In this document: positions 1-8,830 of the stretch, in pieces | How positions within the stretch are numbered: position 1 is the first letter of the stretch | How the letters are laid out: each line of letters begins with the position of its first letter | Assembly (NCBI RefSeq): GCF_013170825.1 | Contig: NZ_CP033365.1 | Coordinates: 4,972,001-5,036,000, forward strand | DNA: 64,000 nucleotides | Origin: Mesorhizobium sp. NZP2298 | Lineage (GTDB): Bacteria; Pseudomonadota; Alphaproteobacteria; Rhizobiales; Rhizobiaceae | Reading direction: 5' to 3' | The notes under the pieces: generated by a model | What the model was told of the DNA's origin: nothing | The model's input: only the letters and a program-made list of their open reading frames with translations | Database searches by the model: none | Position numbers and translations under genes: made by a program

Positions 1-70
1 CCTCTGGGTGTCTGCACGCTGGCGGATACGGTTTCGGGTTTGAGTCCGCAAACGCCTCCAACCTTCTGTT

Positions 71-964
71 TTACCTCTTCAAATTCACCACGATGACGCC
101 GCCCAGCGCCAGCGCGCCGCCGAGGAGGCCGAGCAGCGTCGGCACTTCGCCCAACCAGAAGAAACCGATCAGGGCGGACATGGGCGAGACCAGGTAGAGA
201 AAGTTCGATGCACGCGCCGCCGGCAGGCGCGACAGGGCCGTCGCCCAGGCCGCGTAGGCGATCAGGCTCGGCACGATGCCGAGATAGATGACGGCGCCGA
301 GACCCGCGGTGTTGGCGGCAGCCGCCTGCTGGAAAGCGGCGGGCAGGAAGGGTGCAAGGCAGAGCGCGCCGAGCACCATGTTGGACGCCGCGATGGTCAG
401 CGGATGGTGGCGGGCAAACAACGGCTTCTGGACGATGGTGTTGACGGCCGAGCAGAGCGCGGAGCCGAGCACCAGCAGTGCGCCGGCATTGAAGTGCAAG
501 CCATGGCCGTCGGCCACGGCGATGATGCCAATGCCGGCGAAGGAAATCGCGGTGCCAAGCCAGGCCAGACGCGAAAAACGCTCGCCCAGCAGCGCCATCG
601 CCATGATGGCGGTGAAGATCGGGCTGACATTGATGATGAAGCCGGCGGCTCCCGCCGAGACGGTCAGTTCGCCGAAATTGAGCATCGCAGTATAGAGCGA
701 GACGAAAATGGCGCCGCCAAAGGCGAAGCGCCACAATTCGCCGACCCTGGGCAGAGCCGGGCGCTTGACCGCAAGGAAGATCGCCGCCGGCACCGCGGCG
801 ATGGCAAAGCGCAGGGCACCAAGCTCCAGCGGCTGGAAGGCGGCAAGGCCGGCACGGATCGCCGGAAAGGCGGACGCCCAGCCGACAACCGTCAACGCCA
901 CGGCGATGGCGGCCGTGGTGTCCATCCGCTGTGTCTGATTCAACGTGCCCGCCATCGCGCTCAT
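71..964 (-). CDS. EamA/DMT family transporter
   Basis: This 297-residue integral membrane protein belongs to the drug/metabolite transporter superfamily, whose members usually export amino acids or other small metabolites across the inner membrane. Hydrophobic segments run the whole length and fit about ten helices arranged as two EamA repeats; the second half begins near the stretch [17 protein letters not shown]. It is divergent from a LysR regulator 85 bp away, a common arrangement in which the regulator controls the exporter. ATG codons at 955 and 925 are alternative starts. The substrate cannot be told from sequence. Confidence 0.9.
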   Translation of the reverse strand: MSAMAGTLNQTQRMDTTAAIAVALTVVGWASAFPAIRAGLAAFQPLELGALRFAIAAVPAAIFLAVKRPALPRVGELWRFAFGGAIFVSLYTAMLNFGELTVSAGAAGFIINVSPIFTAIMAMALLGERFSRLAWLGTAISFAGIGIIAVADGHGLHFNAGALLVLGSALCSAVNTIVQKPLFARHHPLTIAASNMVLGALCLAPFLPAAFQQAAAANTAGLGAVIYLGIVPSLIAYAAWATALSRLPAARASNFLYLVSPMSALIGFFWLGEVPTLLGLLGGALALGGVIVVNLKR

Positions 965-1054
965 CTCACTGTCCTCGTGTTCTTCGTCCTGAGAGCCACA
1001 AAACGCCCTTTCCCGCTTGTTGACAAACGACCAAATCGAGGATCACCTGTGACT

Positions 1055-1981
1055 ATGGATCACAGCTCAGACACAATGGTGCCGCTCGAAACCCTGCGTG
1101 CCTTCGATGCGGCGGCGCGGACAGGCAGTTTTTCGGCGGCGGCCGAAAAGCTCAACATCACCCATGGCGCGGTCAGCCGGCAGATCGCCAAGCTCGAGGA
1201 CTGGCTGGGGCTGAAGGTGTTCGATCGCGGCGCGCGCGGGGTGACGCTGACGATCGAAGGCAACCGGCTGCATCTGCGCACGTCCGAGGCTTTCGCGCTG
1301 ATATCGACCCATTCCGACCGCTGGGTCGAGCCGCGCGGCACCGCAGTGGTGCGGCTGACCTCGATCCCCTCGGTGAGCGGGCTGTGGCTGATGCCACGCA
1401 TGGCGGCCCTGGAGAACAATCCCACCAAGCTGCGCATCGTGCTCGATGTCGACATCCGCCAGGCCGACCTTGCCGATGAAGGCATCGATCTGTCGATCCG
1501 TTGCGGCCGCGGCGGCATTCCGGGCCGCGTCTCGGTGAAACTTTTCGAGGAGCATGTCTTCCCTGTCGCCTCGCCGGAGCTTGCACGCGAGATCGGCCGC
1601 GGCGACCCGGCCCGGCTGCTCAAATTCCCTCTGATCAACGATTCCGACGCCTCGGGCTGGCGCGCCTGGTTCGCGGCACAAGGTATGGACTATCGTCCGC
1701 GTCCGCAGGACCGGCGCTTCGAGGACTATAATCTGGTTCTGGACGCCGCCGCCTACGGGCTCGGCATCGCATTGGCACGTCCCCCGCTGACCGGGCATCA
1801 GCTGAAATCGGGCCGCATCGCCGCGGTCGAAGAGCGCACCGCGCTCAATCCGGTGTCCTACTGGCTAGACCGGCCAATAGGACGGCCACGCACGGCCGCG
1901 GCCGATCTCGCGCGCCGCATCGCGCAGCAGGCTGGATTAGCGCCCGAGAAGATCGAAGCGTTTATCGAGGCGGATCGATAG
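1055..1981 (+). CDS. LysR family transcriptional regulator (GcvA-like)
   Basis: This is a LysR-type DNA-binding regulator of about 308 residues, the normal family length. The N-terminal winged helix-turn-helix covers roughly residues 8-66 (LETLRAFDAAARTGSFSAAA, then AVSRQIAKLEDWLG). The rest is the periplasmic-binding-protein-like effector domain, ending with the PRTAAADLARRI stretch typical of GcvA-type members. The open frame continues far upstream, but that part is the antisense of the EamA gene, so I place the start at the ATG at 1055; GTG at 1049 and ATG at 1076 are alternatives. The divergent EamA transporter is the likely target. Confidence 0.9.
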   Translation: MDHSSDTMVPLETLRAFDAAARTGSFSAAAEKLNITHGAVSRQIAKLEDWLGLKVFDRGARGVTLTIEGNRLHLRTSEAFALISTHSDRWVEPRGTAVVRLTSIPSVSGLWLMPRMAALENNPTKLRIVLDVDIRQADLADEGIDLSIRCGRGGIPGRVSVKLFEEHVFPVASPELAREIGRGDPARLLKFPLINDSDASGWRAWFAAQGMDYRPRPQDRRFEDYNLVLDAAAYGLGIALARPPLTGHQLKSGRIAAVEERTALNPVSYWLDRPIGRPRTAAADLARRIAQQAGLAPEKIEAFIEADR

Positions 1982-2018
1982 GCCTCCAGGCCGGCCAACC
2001 CGTCAACCGCTTCGCAAC

Positions 2019-2609
2019 TCAGTGAAGCAGCAACAGAACGAACCCGAAGATCACGGTTGCCAATAAGCCGGTCATGATAGAAACAAAGCCTATTCTCACC
2101 AGCAGGCGCTCGGGGTTCGGCGCCGCACCACGGGATTGATTGCCCGGCCTTCGCTGTCCCGCCGGTGTACCCAGGGCGGCTGCGTTTTTCGGGACCGGAA
2201 CCTGCGGTGGGATAAACGACAGCAAGGACACTCCCGCGGCCCTGGCGGGAGCGTTGTCATTGGCGGTTGCCGTGGGTGGCATGGCGCCTCGCTGCGTTTC
2301 GGTTTGCGGCGCCGCTTTCCTGGCCACGACCGTTGCCAACGCCGCCTCGTCCCTCGTCTCGATCTGGGCCTGATAGGCCTCAACGATGCCGGCCGACGCA
2401 ATCTGCTGCGATTTGACGGCCATCGGCGCCGCCGGCATTGCCAACAGGGCCGGCGCCGTACGTTCCGCGAACAGGGAGGGCGCCGGGGGCTGGACCAGCT
2501 CCCTGACCAGGGCTGTCCTGACAGGATCTGCCTTTGCCAACGGCACGGGTTGCGGCGTCATCGCCTCCTTGAGCAAGGAAGCCAGGCGGGCGGAAGAAAT
2601 ATCCATCAT
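2019..2609 (-). CDS. hypothetical protein with C-terminal membrane anchor
   Basis: I do not recognise this family. The protein is about 196 residues from the ATG at 2609; ATG at 2654 or 2606 is also possible. It starts MMDISSARLASLLKEAM, continues through a low-complexity region rich in Ala, Pro, Thr and Gln that is probably disordered, and ends in one hydrophobic helix (about residues 170-195) followed by a single His. That layout suggests a tail-anchored inner-membrane protein whose soluble part faces the cytoplasm. It stands alone between a LysR gene and a divergent DUF2093 gene. No function is proposed. Confidence 0.6.
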   Translation of the reverse strand: MMDISSARLASLLKEAMTPQPVPLAKADPVRTALVRELVQPPAPSLFAERTAPALLAMPAAPMAVKSQQIASAGIVEAYQAQIETRDEAALATVVARKAAPQTETQRGAMPPTATANDNAPARAAGVSLLSFIPPQVPVPKNAAALGTPAGQRRPGNQSRGAAPNPERLLVRIGFVSIMTGLLATVIFGFVLLLLH

Positions 2610-2731
2610 GCCCCCGATAAAAGCGCTTTTCGGCCTCTCGTAGCGCCTCAGCATTGTCCGAGGCTTGTCGCGAGCTTGACCTGGCCGGAGATTTGTGGCG
2701 ATGAAATCTCCATGAACCTCGGCACCACCGC

Positions 2732-2965
2732 ATGATGAACCGTTTCGAAGGCCCGGGCGGCAAGGAAGCCCGCATCCGCTACCTCGATGGCGATTTCCAG
2801 GTCACCAGCCCCGGCTCGTTCGTGCGCTGTGCCGTGACCGGGGAAAGCATCCCATTGGATGAGCTGAAATACTGGAGCGTCGCCAGGCAGGAGCCCTACG
2901 TCAACGCCGCCGCCTCGCTGCGCCGCGAAATCGAAGCGCATCCGGAGCTGCGCAAGCGAAGCTAG
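2732..2965 (+). CDS. DUF2093 domain-containing protein
   Basis: This 77-residue protein matches the conserved alphaproteobacterial DUF2093 family as I know it (RIRYLDGDFQVTSPGSFVRC, then the ITGESI-like stretch VTGESIPLDELKYWSV). The single Cys near residue 34 and the compact size suggest a small soluble domain; the function is unknown. In rhizobia this gene commonly sits beside lpxK, as here, where it converges on lpxK with a mosaic repeat between them. ATG codons at 2732 and 2735 are both possible starts. Confidence 0.8.
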   Translation: MMNRFEGPGGKEARIRYLDGDFQVTSPGSFVRCAVTGESIPLDELKYWSVARQEPYVNAAASLRREIEAHPELRKRS

Positions 2966-3066
2966 AACGGTTCATCGTTTCACAGAAACGCCTAACCGTT
3001 CCAGCTCTTTGTTTGACGCAATTCCTGTAGGAAAACCGCTTCACACTTTTCCTGGAATTTCTCTAG
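2966..3066. repeat. rhizobial palindromic mosaic repeat (RIME-like)
   Basis: The gap between DUF2093 and lpxK is filled by two adjacent imperfect palindromes. The first has arms GAACGGTT and AACCGTTC around about 19 bases. The second has AATTCCTGTAGGAAAACCG facing CTTTTCCTGGAATT. This composition is familiar from intergenic repeats found many times in Mesorhizobium and related genomes. The right end, CTCTAG, supplies the lpxK stop codon. The copy number in this genome cannot be known from the window. Confidence 0.65.
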
Positions 3067-4088
3067 CCTCTAAGCTTGCGTTGCCGCCAGGCATCGAGCG
3101 TTTCCTCGATGATGCGCTCAGGCACGTGGTCAAGCTCGAAAACCGTGTCGATTTCCAGCACGTCGAGACCGTCGAGAAAGCCCTGCGGGGCGCCGTGACG
3201 CAATCGGGCGGCGTCCTTGGCGGTGGTGATGAGGCCGAGGCCTTCGGTGCGTGCCGTCGCCGCCAGTTCGGCAAGCTCGTCCTCGGCGTAGAAATGATGG
3301 TCCGGAAAGGGCTTTGAAAGAACCACCTCGCCGCCGGCCTCGCGTACCGTGTCGAAGAATTTGTCGGGATGGCCGATGCCGGCGAAGGCCAGGAAGCGCT
3401 TGCCGGCAAGCCCTATCTTGCTGCTGGGCTCCGTATGGGCCTCGAAGATCGGCCGGCCGGCGCGGGCCGCCTGGCGCACCACGGCGTCGGCGGCGGTGCC
3501 CTCACCCATCTTCAGCAAGCCACTGGTGAAGACCAACTGATCGACGACCCTGGCCCTGAGCGGGCCGCCCGGAATGACACGGCCATTGCCGATCCCGTAG
3601 CGGGCGTCGACGACGACCAGCGCATAATCGATATGGATGCGCGCGCTTTGAAACCCGTCATCCATGATGAGGAAATCGCAGCCATGCCTTTCCAGCAGCA
3701 GCCGAGCGCCGGCGGCGCGGTTCGGCGTCACAGCCACCGGCGCGTGTTCGGCCAATAGCAGCGGCTCGTCGCCAACATGCCTGGCGCTGTCATGACTGAT
3801 ATCAACGACATGCGGTTCGGCGAAGGAGCCGCCATGGCCACGCGACAGGAAACCGGGCTTTAGCCGCATGCGCCTGGCCTGTTCGGCGAGCGCGATGGCG
3901 ACCGGCGTCTTGCCGGTGCCGCCAACGGTGAAATTGCCGACGCACAGAACCGGCGCCTTGATCTTCTCGCGCCGGGCCCGCCGCATGCCGCGGCCGGCGA
4001 CGAGCGCATAGACGGCCGACAGCGGCGACAGCGCCAGAACTTTCCAGTCCGGCTCTTGCCACCAGAATGGTGGTGCTTCGGAGGCCAC
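3063..4088 (-). CDS. lpxK: tetraacyldisaccharide 4'-kinase
   Basis: LpxK phosphorylates the 4' position of the tetraacyldisaccharide 1-phosphate precursor to give lipid IVA, the sixth step of lipid A synthesis, at the cytoplasmic face of the inner membrane. The 341-residue length fits the family. An N-terminal hydrophobic anchor (KVLALSPLSAVYALVAG) precedes the Walker A loop GGTGKT at residues 56-61, and the conserved DDGFQ motif follows near residue 142. It is the last gene of a tightly packed minus-strand operon, one base from waaA. Nothing is missing or unusual. Confidence 0.95.
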   Translation of the reverse strand: MASEAPPFWWQEPDWKVLALSPLSAVYALVAGRGMRRARREKIKAPVLCVGNFTVGGTGKTPVAIALAEQARRMRLKPGFLSRGHGGSFAEPHVVDISHDSARHVGDEPLLLAEHAPVAVTPNRAAGARLLLERHGCDFLIMDDGFQSARIHIDYALVVVDARYGIGNGRVIPGGPLRARVVDQLVFTSGLLKMGEGTAADAVVRQAARAGRPIFEAHTEPSSKIGLAGKRFLAFAGIGHPDKFFDTVREAGGEVVLSKPFPDHHFYAEDELAELAATARTEGLGLITTAKDAARLRHGAPQGFLDGLDVLEIDTVFELDHVPERIIEETLDAWRQRKLRG

Positions 4089-4089
4089 C

Positions 4090-5406
4090 TTAACGCCCGT
4101 TCGCGCCCTTCAGGCGCGACTTGACGACCAGCGGCTGGATATAGGGTTCGAGCGATTTCAGCGTGCGCGCCAGCGCGCCGCGCATCTCATCGACAGTCGC
4201 TACCCCTGCCGCCATCATCTCATGGCGCGCCACTTCGTTGGTCAAAAGGAAGTTGACGGCGCCGGCCAGCATGTCGCGATCGCGCACCAGCTTGGCGCCG
4301 CCGCTGTCGATCAGCCGCTGATAGGCTTCGCGAAAATTCTGTACATTGCGGCCGGCAAGAACCGCGGTGTCGAGCATGGCCGGTTCGAGCGGATTCTGCC
4401 CGCCCTCGGAGGTCAGCGAACGGCCGACGAAGGCGATCTCGGTCAACCGGAGATAGAGCCCCATCTCGCCGATCGTATCGCCGAGCAGGATATCGGTGTC
4501 GGGTCCTATGCGATCGCCCTTGCTGCGCCGCGCGATCTTCAGCCCCATGCCCGAAATCTGCGCGGCAAGGGCCTCGGCACGATCGGGATGGCGCGGCACG
4601 ACTATGGTCAGCAGGCCGTGGTGGCGCTTGTGCAGCGTGGCGTGGACCTCCGCCGCGACCACTTCCTCGCCATCATGGGTCGAGATCGCCGCCCAGGTCG
4701 GGCGGCCACCGATCTGCCGCTGCAAGGTGGCCAGTGCCCGTTCGTCGACCGGGGGCGGATTGGTGTCGACCTTCAGGTTGCCCGACACAGTGACCGGCCG
4801 GGCACCCAGCGCGCGGAAACGCTCGCCGTCGACATCCGACTGGGCAACGACATGGGCAAGGTTCTCAAACAGCGCCTCGGCGATGTTGGCGCGCTTTTTC
4901 CAGGAGCTGAAGGAGCGGTCGGAAAGCCTGCCATTGACCAGCACCTGCGGCACATGGCGCGCGCCAAGCTCGAGGATGGTCATCGGCCAGATTTCCGATT
5001 CGGCGATGATCGCCAGATCCGGCCGCCAGTGATCGAGGAAGCGGCTGACCGCCGGCTTCAGGTCGAGCGGCACATATTGGTGGATGATGCGGTCGCCAAG
5101 CCGCTCGTCGGCAACCTGGGCCGATGTCACGGTGCCGGTCGTCAGCACGATGTTGACGCCATAGTCGAGAATGCTTTCGACCAGGGGCACGACGGCTATG
5201 GTTTCGCCGACGCTCGCGGCATGGATCCAGATAACAGGCCCTTCGGGGCGAGGACGCCCCGCGACGCCGTAGCGCTCGCGGCGGCGGTTGCGGTCTTCCT
5301 TGCCGCGCGAGGTGCGCCAGGCGACATACGGTCCGACCAGCGGATAGGCCGCGGCACCTGCGAAACGGTATGCCCCCAGCATGGCGCGCGCCCAGCGGCC
5401 ACTCAT
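4090..5406 (-). CDS. waaA: 3-deoxy-D-manno-octulosonic acid (Kdo) transferase
   Basis: WaaA/KdtA transfers Kdo from CMP-Kdo onto lipid IVA to begin the lipopolysaccharide inner core. The protein has 438 residues, a hydrophobic N-terminal anchor (RFAGAAAYPLVGPYVAW), and the GT30 motif WIHAASVGE near residue 60, which contains the catalytic Glu. The C-terminal nucleotide-sugar half includes FVGRSL and GGQNPLEPA. It overlaps the DUF374 gene by 4 bases and is followed by lpxK after 1 base, so the lipid A steps are very probably co-transcribed and translationally coupled. Confidence 0.95.
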   Translation of the reverse strand: MSGRWARAMLGAYRFAGAAAYPLVGPYVAWRTSRGKEDRNRRRERYGVAGRPRPEGPVIWIHAASVGETIAVVPLVESILDYGVNIVLTTGTVTSAQVADERLGDRIIHQYVPLDLKPAVSRFLDHWRPDLAIIAESEIWPMTILELGARHVPQVLVNGRLSDRSFSSWKKRANIAEALFENLAHVVAQSDVDGERFRALGARPVTVSGNLKVDTNPPPVDERALATLQRQIGGRPTWAAISTHDGEEVVAAEVHATLHKRHHGLLTIVVPRHPDRAEALAAQISGMGLKIARRSKGDRIGPDTDILLGDTIGEMGLYLRLTEIAFVGRSLTSEGGQNPLEPAMLDTAVLAGRNVQNFREAYQRLIDSGGAKLVRDRDMLAGAVNFLLTNEVARHEMMAAGVATVDEMRGALARTLKSLEPYIQPLVVKSRLKGANGR

Positions 5407-6194
5407 CGCCGGCCATCCACGAGACGGTAGGCCTCGGCGGTCGCGGCGTTGAGAGCGGTCGTGACTTCCTGGCGCTTGCGCTCCATTTCGGCGTCATCGG
5501 CGTCCGCCGCCACAAAGATCGGCTCGCCGATGGTCACAGCGGAACGGCCGAATGGCAGGTTGATGGTGGTCTTGTCCCAGCTTTTTTCAAGCACCTTGCG
5601 GCGGCTGGTGGCAATGGCGACAGGCAGGAGCGGCCGGCCCGAGAGGCGCGCCAGGAGAACGATGCCGAGCCCTGCGTCGCGCGGCGTGCCGTGTGGAATG
5701 TCTGCAATCATGGCGACGTTCTTGCCAGCCGTGAGCGACTTTTTGAGGGCGATCAAGGCCTTGGCCCCGCCCTTGTCGAGATGCCTGGCATTGTCACGCC
5801 CGCCCGAACCGCGCACCGCCTCAATGCCGAATTTCTCCAGCATGAGCGCGTTGAGCTCGGCATCGGCGCTGCGCGACACCATGGCGACCAGCGGCTTGCG
5901 CTTCGGATAATAGGCCGGCGTCAAAAGATGCTGGCCGTGCCACAAAGCGATGATGCCGGGCTCGAATTCGGCGTAGGCACCGCCCGAAAAGCGCGCCGAT
6001 CCGGCGACCAGCGGGCTGGTCAGGCGAACCAGGCGCACGAACTGGGCGAGCAGGCTGGCAATGGCGTTCTTGACGAATCGCGACTGCGCGAGCGGTTCGC
6101 GTATCTTGCGCCAGAAGGTCTTGGTCGTGCGGCTGCCGCCCCTGCCCTTGGGCGCGGCGTCGCTGGCTGGCCCTTTCGCCAGGTCCTGCTCCAT
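5403..6194 (-). CDS. DUF374 lysophospholipid acyltransferase-family protein
   Basis: This protein of about 263 residues belongs to the DUF374 branch of the LPLAT acyltransferase superfamily. The conserved core ALWHGQHLLTP is followed by the SRSADAELNALMLEKFG and IPHGTPRD stretches. The exact substrate is not established; its fixed position beside waaA and lpxK in rhizobia argues for a role in outer-membrane lipid assembly. I chose the ATG at 6194 because an upstream extension would overlap the DUF4170 gene. It overlaps waaA by 4 bases. A positively charged N-terminus (RTTKTFWRKIREP) precedes the domain. Confidence 0.85.
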   Translation of the reverse strand: MEQDLAKGPASDAAPKGRGGSRTTKTFWRKIREPLAQSRFVKNAIASLLAQFVRLVRLTSPLVAGSARFSGGAYAEFEPGIIALWHGQHLLTPAYYPKRKPLVAMVSRSADAELNALMLEKFGIEAVRGSGGRDNARHLDKGGAKALIALKKSLTAGKNVAMIADIPHGTPRDAGLGIVLLARLSGRPLLPVAIATSRRKVLEKSWDKTTINLPFGRSAVTIGEPIFVAADADDAEMERKRQEVTTALNAATAEAYRLVDGRR

Positions 6195-6199
6195 CGAAG

Positions 6200-6445
6200 T
6201 CAACCGGCGTCCTTGCTGTCGGGATCCAGCAGGCGGTGCAGATGAACGACGAAATAACGCATATGGGCATTGTCCACGCTGGCTTGCGCCTTGGCTTTCC
6301 ACGCTGTGTGCGCGGATTGATAGTCTGGATAGATGCCGACAATGTCGAGCCCATCGAGATCGCGGAACTCGGTACCCCCAAGTTTCTTCAGTTCGCCGCC
6401 GAACACCAGATGCAAAAGCTGTTTCTTACCGTCTTCCGCGGTCAT
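6200..6445 (-). CDS. DUF4170 domain-containing protein
   Basis: This small soluble protein of 81 residues has the features of DUF4170 (LHLVFGGELK, then GIYPDYQSAHTAWKAKAQ and MRYFVVHLHRLLDP). The family is short, conserved in Rhizobiales, and usually lies in this lipid A gene block; no biochemical role is known to me. It ends 5 bases before the DUF374 start, so it is probably in the same transcript. There is no signal peptide or membrane segment. Confidence 0.8.
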   Translation of the reverse strand: MTAEDGKKQLLHLVFGGELKKLGGTEFRDLDGLDIVGIYPDYQSAHTAWKAKAQASVDNAHMRYFVVHLHRLLDPDSKDAG

Positions 6446-6521
6446 GTCGGTCCTTCACATATTGTGAGTTTGTGACAGGTCTAGACCAAAGCCGCCGACT
6501 TTGGAACCTTCGAAAATGCTT

Positions 6522-7337
6522 TCACGCATCCAGCCCGGCGATGACGTTGACGAGCACCGCCAGCAATTCACCGCTGCCGGCGGCGAGCGCGCCGTGGCGG
6601 GTCACCTCACCGGCATAGAGCGGCGCGCGGCCATTCGGGTCGAGCAAGCGGCCGCCGGCCTCGCGCAGGATGAGATCGGCGGCGGCGATGTCCCAGTCAT
6701 GCGCGTTCGGCTTGACGAAGGTGGCGTCGAGCGTGCCGTTGGCGATCATTGCCAGGCGATAGGCAAGCGATGGGCTGTAGGGCGCCCGTGTCAGTCGCTT
6801 CTGCCAGCCGGCCGGCACCAGGTCGATCAACTGCTTCAACCCTGATATCTCGGCCTTGTCGCCAAGCGCCCGCACCGCGATGCGCTTGCCGTTGCGGAAC
6901 GCGCCCTGGCCGGGCAGCGCCCAGTAGGTCTCGTCCATTGCCGGGCATTCGAGCACGCCGGCGAGCGTGCGGCCCTGCTCGACGACGGCGACGCTGACGC
7001 ACCAGGTGCGCTGGCCTTCCAGGAAGCCGCGCGTGCCGTCGATAGGATCGACGACGAAGGTGCGGCGCGCCGAAAGCCGCGCCGCATCGTCGACCGTCTC
7101 TTCCGACAGCCAGCCATAGTCCGGCCGCGCCGCCAGCAGGGTGCGGCGCAGATAGGCGTCCGCGGCATGATCGGCTTCGCTGACCGGCGAGGTGCCGCCC
7201 TTCATCCAGACTTGCGGGCTGTTGCCGAAGTACTGCATGGCGATGAGACCCGCCTCGCGGGCGGCATCCTGCAGCAGCAGCAGATCCCCAGCGGCGTCGG
7301 AAGGGGCACCGGCGGTGGTCAGCTCAGGCTCCGGCAA
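6522..7337 (-). CDS. cysQ: 3'(2'),5'-bisphosphate nucleotidase / inositol monophosphatase family protein (CysQ-like)
   Basis: This 271-residue member of the lithium-sensitive, Mg-dependent phosphatase family carries the metal-binding signatures DPIDGTRGF and DWDIAAADLILREAGG plus the upstream acidic pair in LSEETVDD. Family members hydrolyse 3'-phosphoadenosine 5'-phosphate, or inositol monophosphate; CysQ is the likelier subtype from the wording of the motifs but is not certain. The start lies inside the end of the pmbA gene (14-base overlap), and DUF4170 follows 76 bases downstream, so it is part of the same minus-strand block. Confidence 0.85.
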   Translation of the reverse strand: MPEPELTTAGAPSDAAGDLLLLQDAAREAGLIAMQYFGNSPQVWMKGGTSPVSEADHAADAYLRRTLLAARPDYGWLSEETVDDAARLSARRTFVVDPIDGTRGFLEGQRTWCVSVAVVEQGRTLAGVLECPAMDETYWALPGQGAFRNGKRIAVRALGDKAEISGLKQLIDLVPAGWQKRLTRAPYSPSLAYRLAMIANGTLDATFVKPNAHDWDIAAADLILREAGGRLLDPNGRAPLYAGEVTRHGALAAGSGELLAVLVNVIAGLDA

Positions 7338-8667
7338 GGGTCATGCCTTCGATCAGGAGCGTCGGTGCGGCGGTGCCGAAATTACGGTCGAGGTCATCAG
7401 CCGGCACCATGTTGAGGAACATCGTCTTCAGGTTGGAGGCGATGGTGACTTCGGCGACCGGATAGGCCAGTTCGCCATTCTCGATCCAGAAACCGGAAGC
7501 GCCGCGGCTGTATTCGCCCGTCACCATGTCGACACCCTGGCCAAACACTTCGGTGACATAGAAACCGGTCTTGAGCGACTTGATCAGATCTTCGGGCGAG
7601 CGCTCGCCCGGTTCGATGGCGAGATTGGTGGAGGACGGCGAAACGGAAGAGCCGCTGCGCGATCCGCGCCCGTTGGTGATCAGTCCCAGTTCGCGCGCCG
7701 CCGAAGTCGACAGGAACCAGTGGTTGAGCACACCCTTCTCGATCATGAGAAGCTTTTCGCCTTCGACGCCCTCACCGTCGAAGGGACGCGAGGCCTGGCC
7801 ACGCGGCCTGAGCGGCTCGTCGGTGACCGTGATCGCGGATGCGGCAACCTGCTTGCCCATCATGTCGCGTAGGAACGATGTCTTGCGCGCGACGGAGGCG
7901 CCGTTGATGGCACCGGCAATATGGCCGGCGATGCCACGCGCCACGCGCGGATCGAACACCACGTCGACCGGCCCGGTCGCCGCCTTGCGCGCGCCAAGGC
8001 GGCGCACGGCGCGCTCGCCGGCCTTGCGGCCGATATCCGTCGGCGCGTCGAGATCGGCAAAATGCTGGCGCGAGGAGAATTCATAGTCGCGCTCCATGCC
8101 GGTGCCTTCGCCGGCGATGACGCTGGCCGAGCGCGAGAAACGCGAGCCGACATAGTGGCCAAGGAACCCGTGCGAGGTGGCCAGCACCAGGCCGCCAAGA
8201 CCCGCACTGGCGCTGGCCCCGGCCGAATTGGTCACGCCCTTGACGGCAAGCGCTGCCTCATCCGCCGCAAGGGCTGCTTCCTTCAATTGGTCAGCGGACA
8301 CTTCGGTGGCATCGAACAGGTCGAGATCGCGCGTTTGCCTTGCCAGCAGCGCCGGATCGGCCAGCCCCTGATAGGGGTCCTCGGGCGAGACCTTCGCCAT
8401 GGCAACGGCTCGCTCGGCAAGCGCTGACGGGTCGGACGCAGCGGTGGCCGAGACACTCGCCACCCGCTTGCCGATAAAGACGCGCAGCGCGACATCCTCG
8501 CTCTCGGATGATTCCGTGCCCTCGACCTTGCCGAGCCGCACTGAAACTCCGGTCGAGCGGCCGCGCACGGCAACCGCGTCAGCGGCATCGGCGCCAGCCT
8601 TTTTGGCAGCTTCGACCAAGGCCGCGACACGGTCGGTCAACTTTGCTGCATCAAGCGTATCGGTCAT
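7324..8667 (-). CDS. pmbA: TldD/PmbA family metallopeptidase subunit (TldE-like)
   Basis: This 447-residue protein has the PmbA/TldE layout, with the characteristic C-terminal half (VVFDPRVARGIAGHI, then GSRSGSSVSPSSTNL and YSRGASGFWIENGE). PmbA pairs with TldD to form a metalloprotease that trims small peptides such as microcin precursors and the antitoxin CcdA. TldD carries the HExxxH zinc site and PmbA lacks it, consistent with this sequence; tldD is not in the window. It is the first gene of the minus-strand block and overlaps cysQ by 14 bases. Confidence 0.9.
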   Translation of the reverse strand: MTDTLDAAKLTDRVAALVEAAKKAGADAADAVAVRGRSTGVSVRLGKVEGTESSESEDVALRVFIGKRVASVSATAASDPSALAERAVAMAKVSPEDPYQGLADPALLARQTRDLDLFDATEVSADQLKEAALAADEAALAVKGVTNSAGASASAGLGGLVLATSHGFLGHYVGSRFSRSASVIAGEGTGMERDYEFSSRQHFADLDAPTDIGRKAGERAVRRLGARKAATGPVDVVFDPRVARGIAGHIAGAINGASVARKTSFLRDMMGKQVAASAITVTDEPLRPRGQASRPFDGEGVEGEKLLMIEKGVLNHWFLSTSAARELGLITNGRGSRSGSSVSPSSTNLAIEPGERSPEDLIKSLKTGFYVTEVFGQGVDMVTGEYSRGASGFWIENGELAYPVAEVTIASNLKTMFLNMVPADDLDRNFGTAAPTLLIEGMTLAGA

Positions 8668-8830
8668 GCCTGTGATCCTGCTGCTACGGCCAGCCCATGG
8701 CCGCCGCCCACCATCTATTGTTCCAATCCGGCTTGTGCAATGGCGAAGGCCGGAATCAGTGGATCGATTGCAGGTGCCGACGCCGGCTTCTTGGCGGGCG
8801 GATCAAGGGCAAAGTCGGTGGCTGACCGGT

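Noticed and set aside
404..1054. Upstream extension of the LysR frame
   Set aside because: It lies antisense to the EamA gene and has no LysR similarity; LysR proteins begin close to the ATG at 1055.
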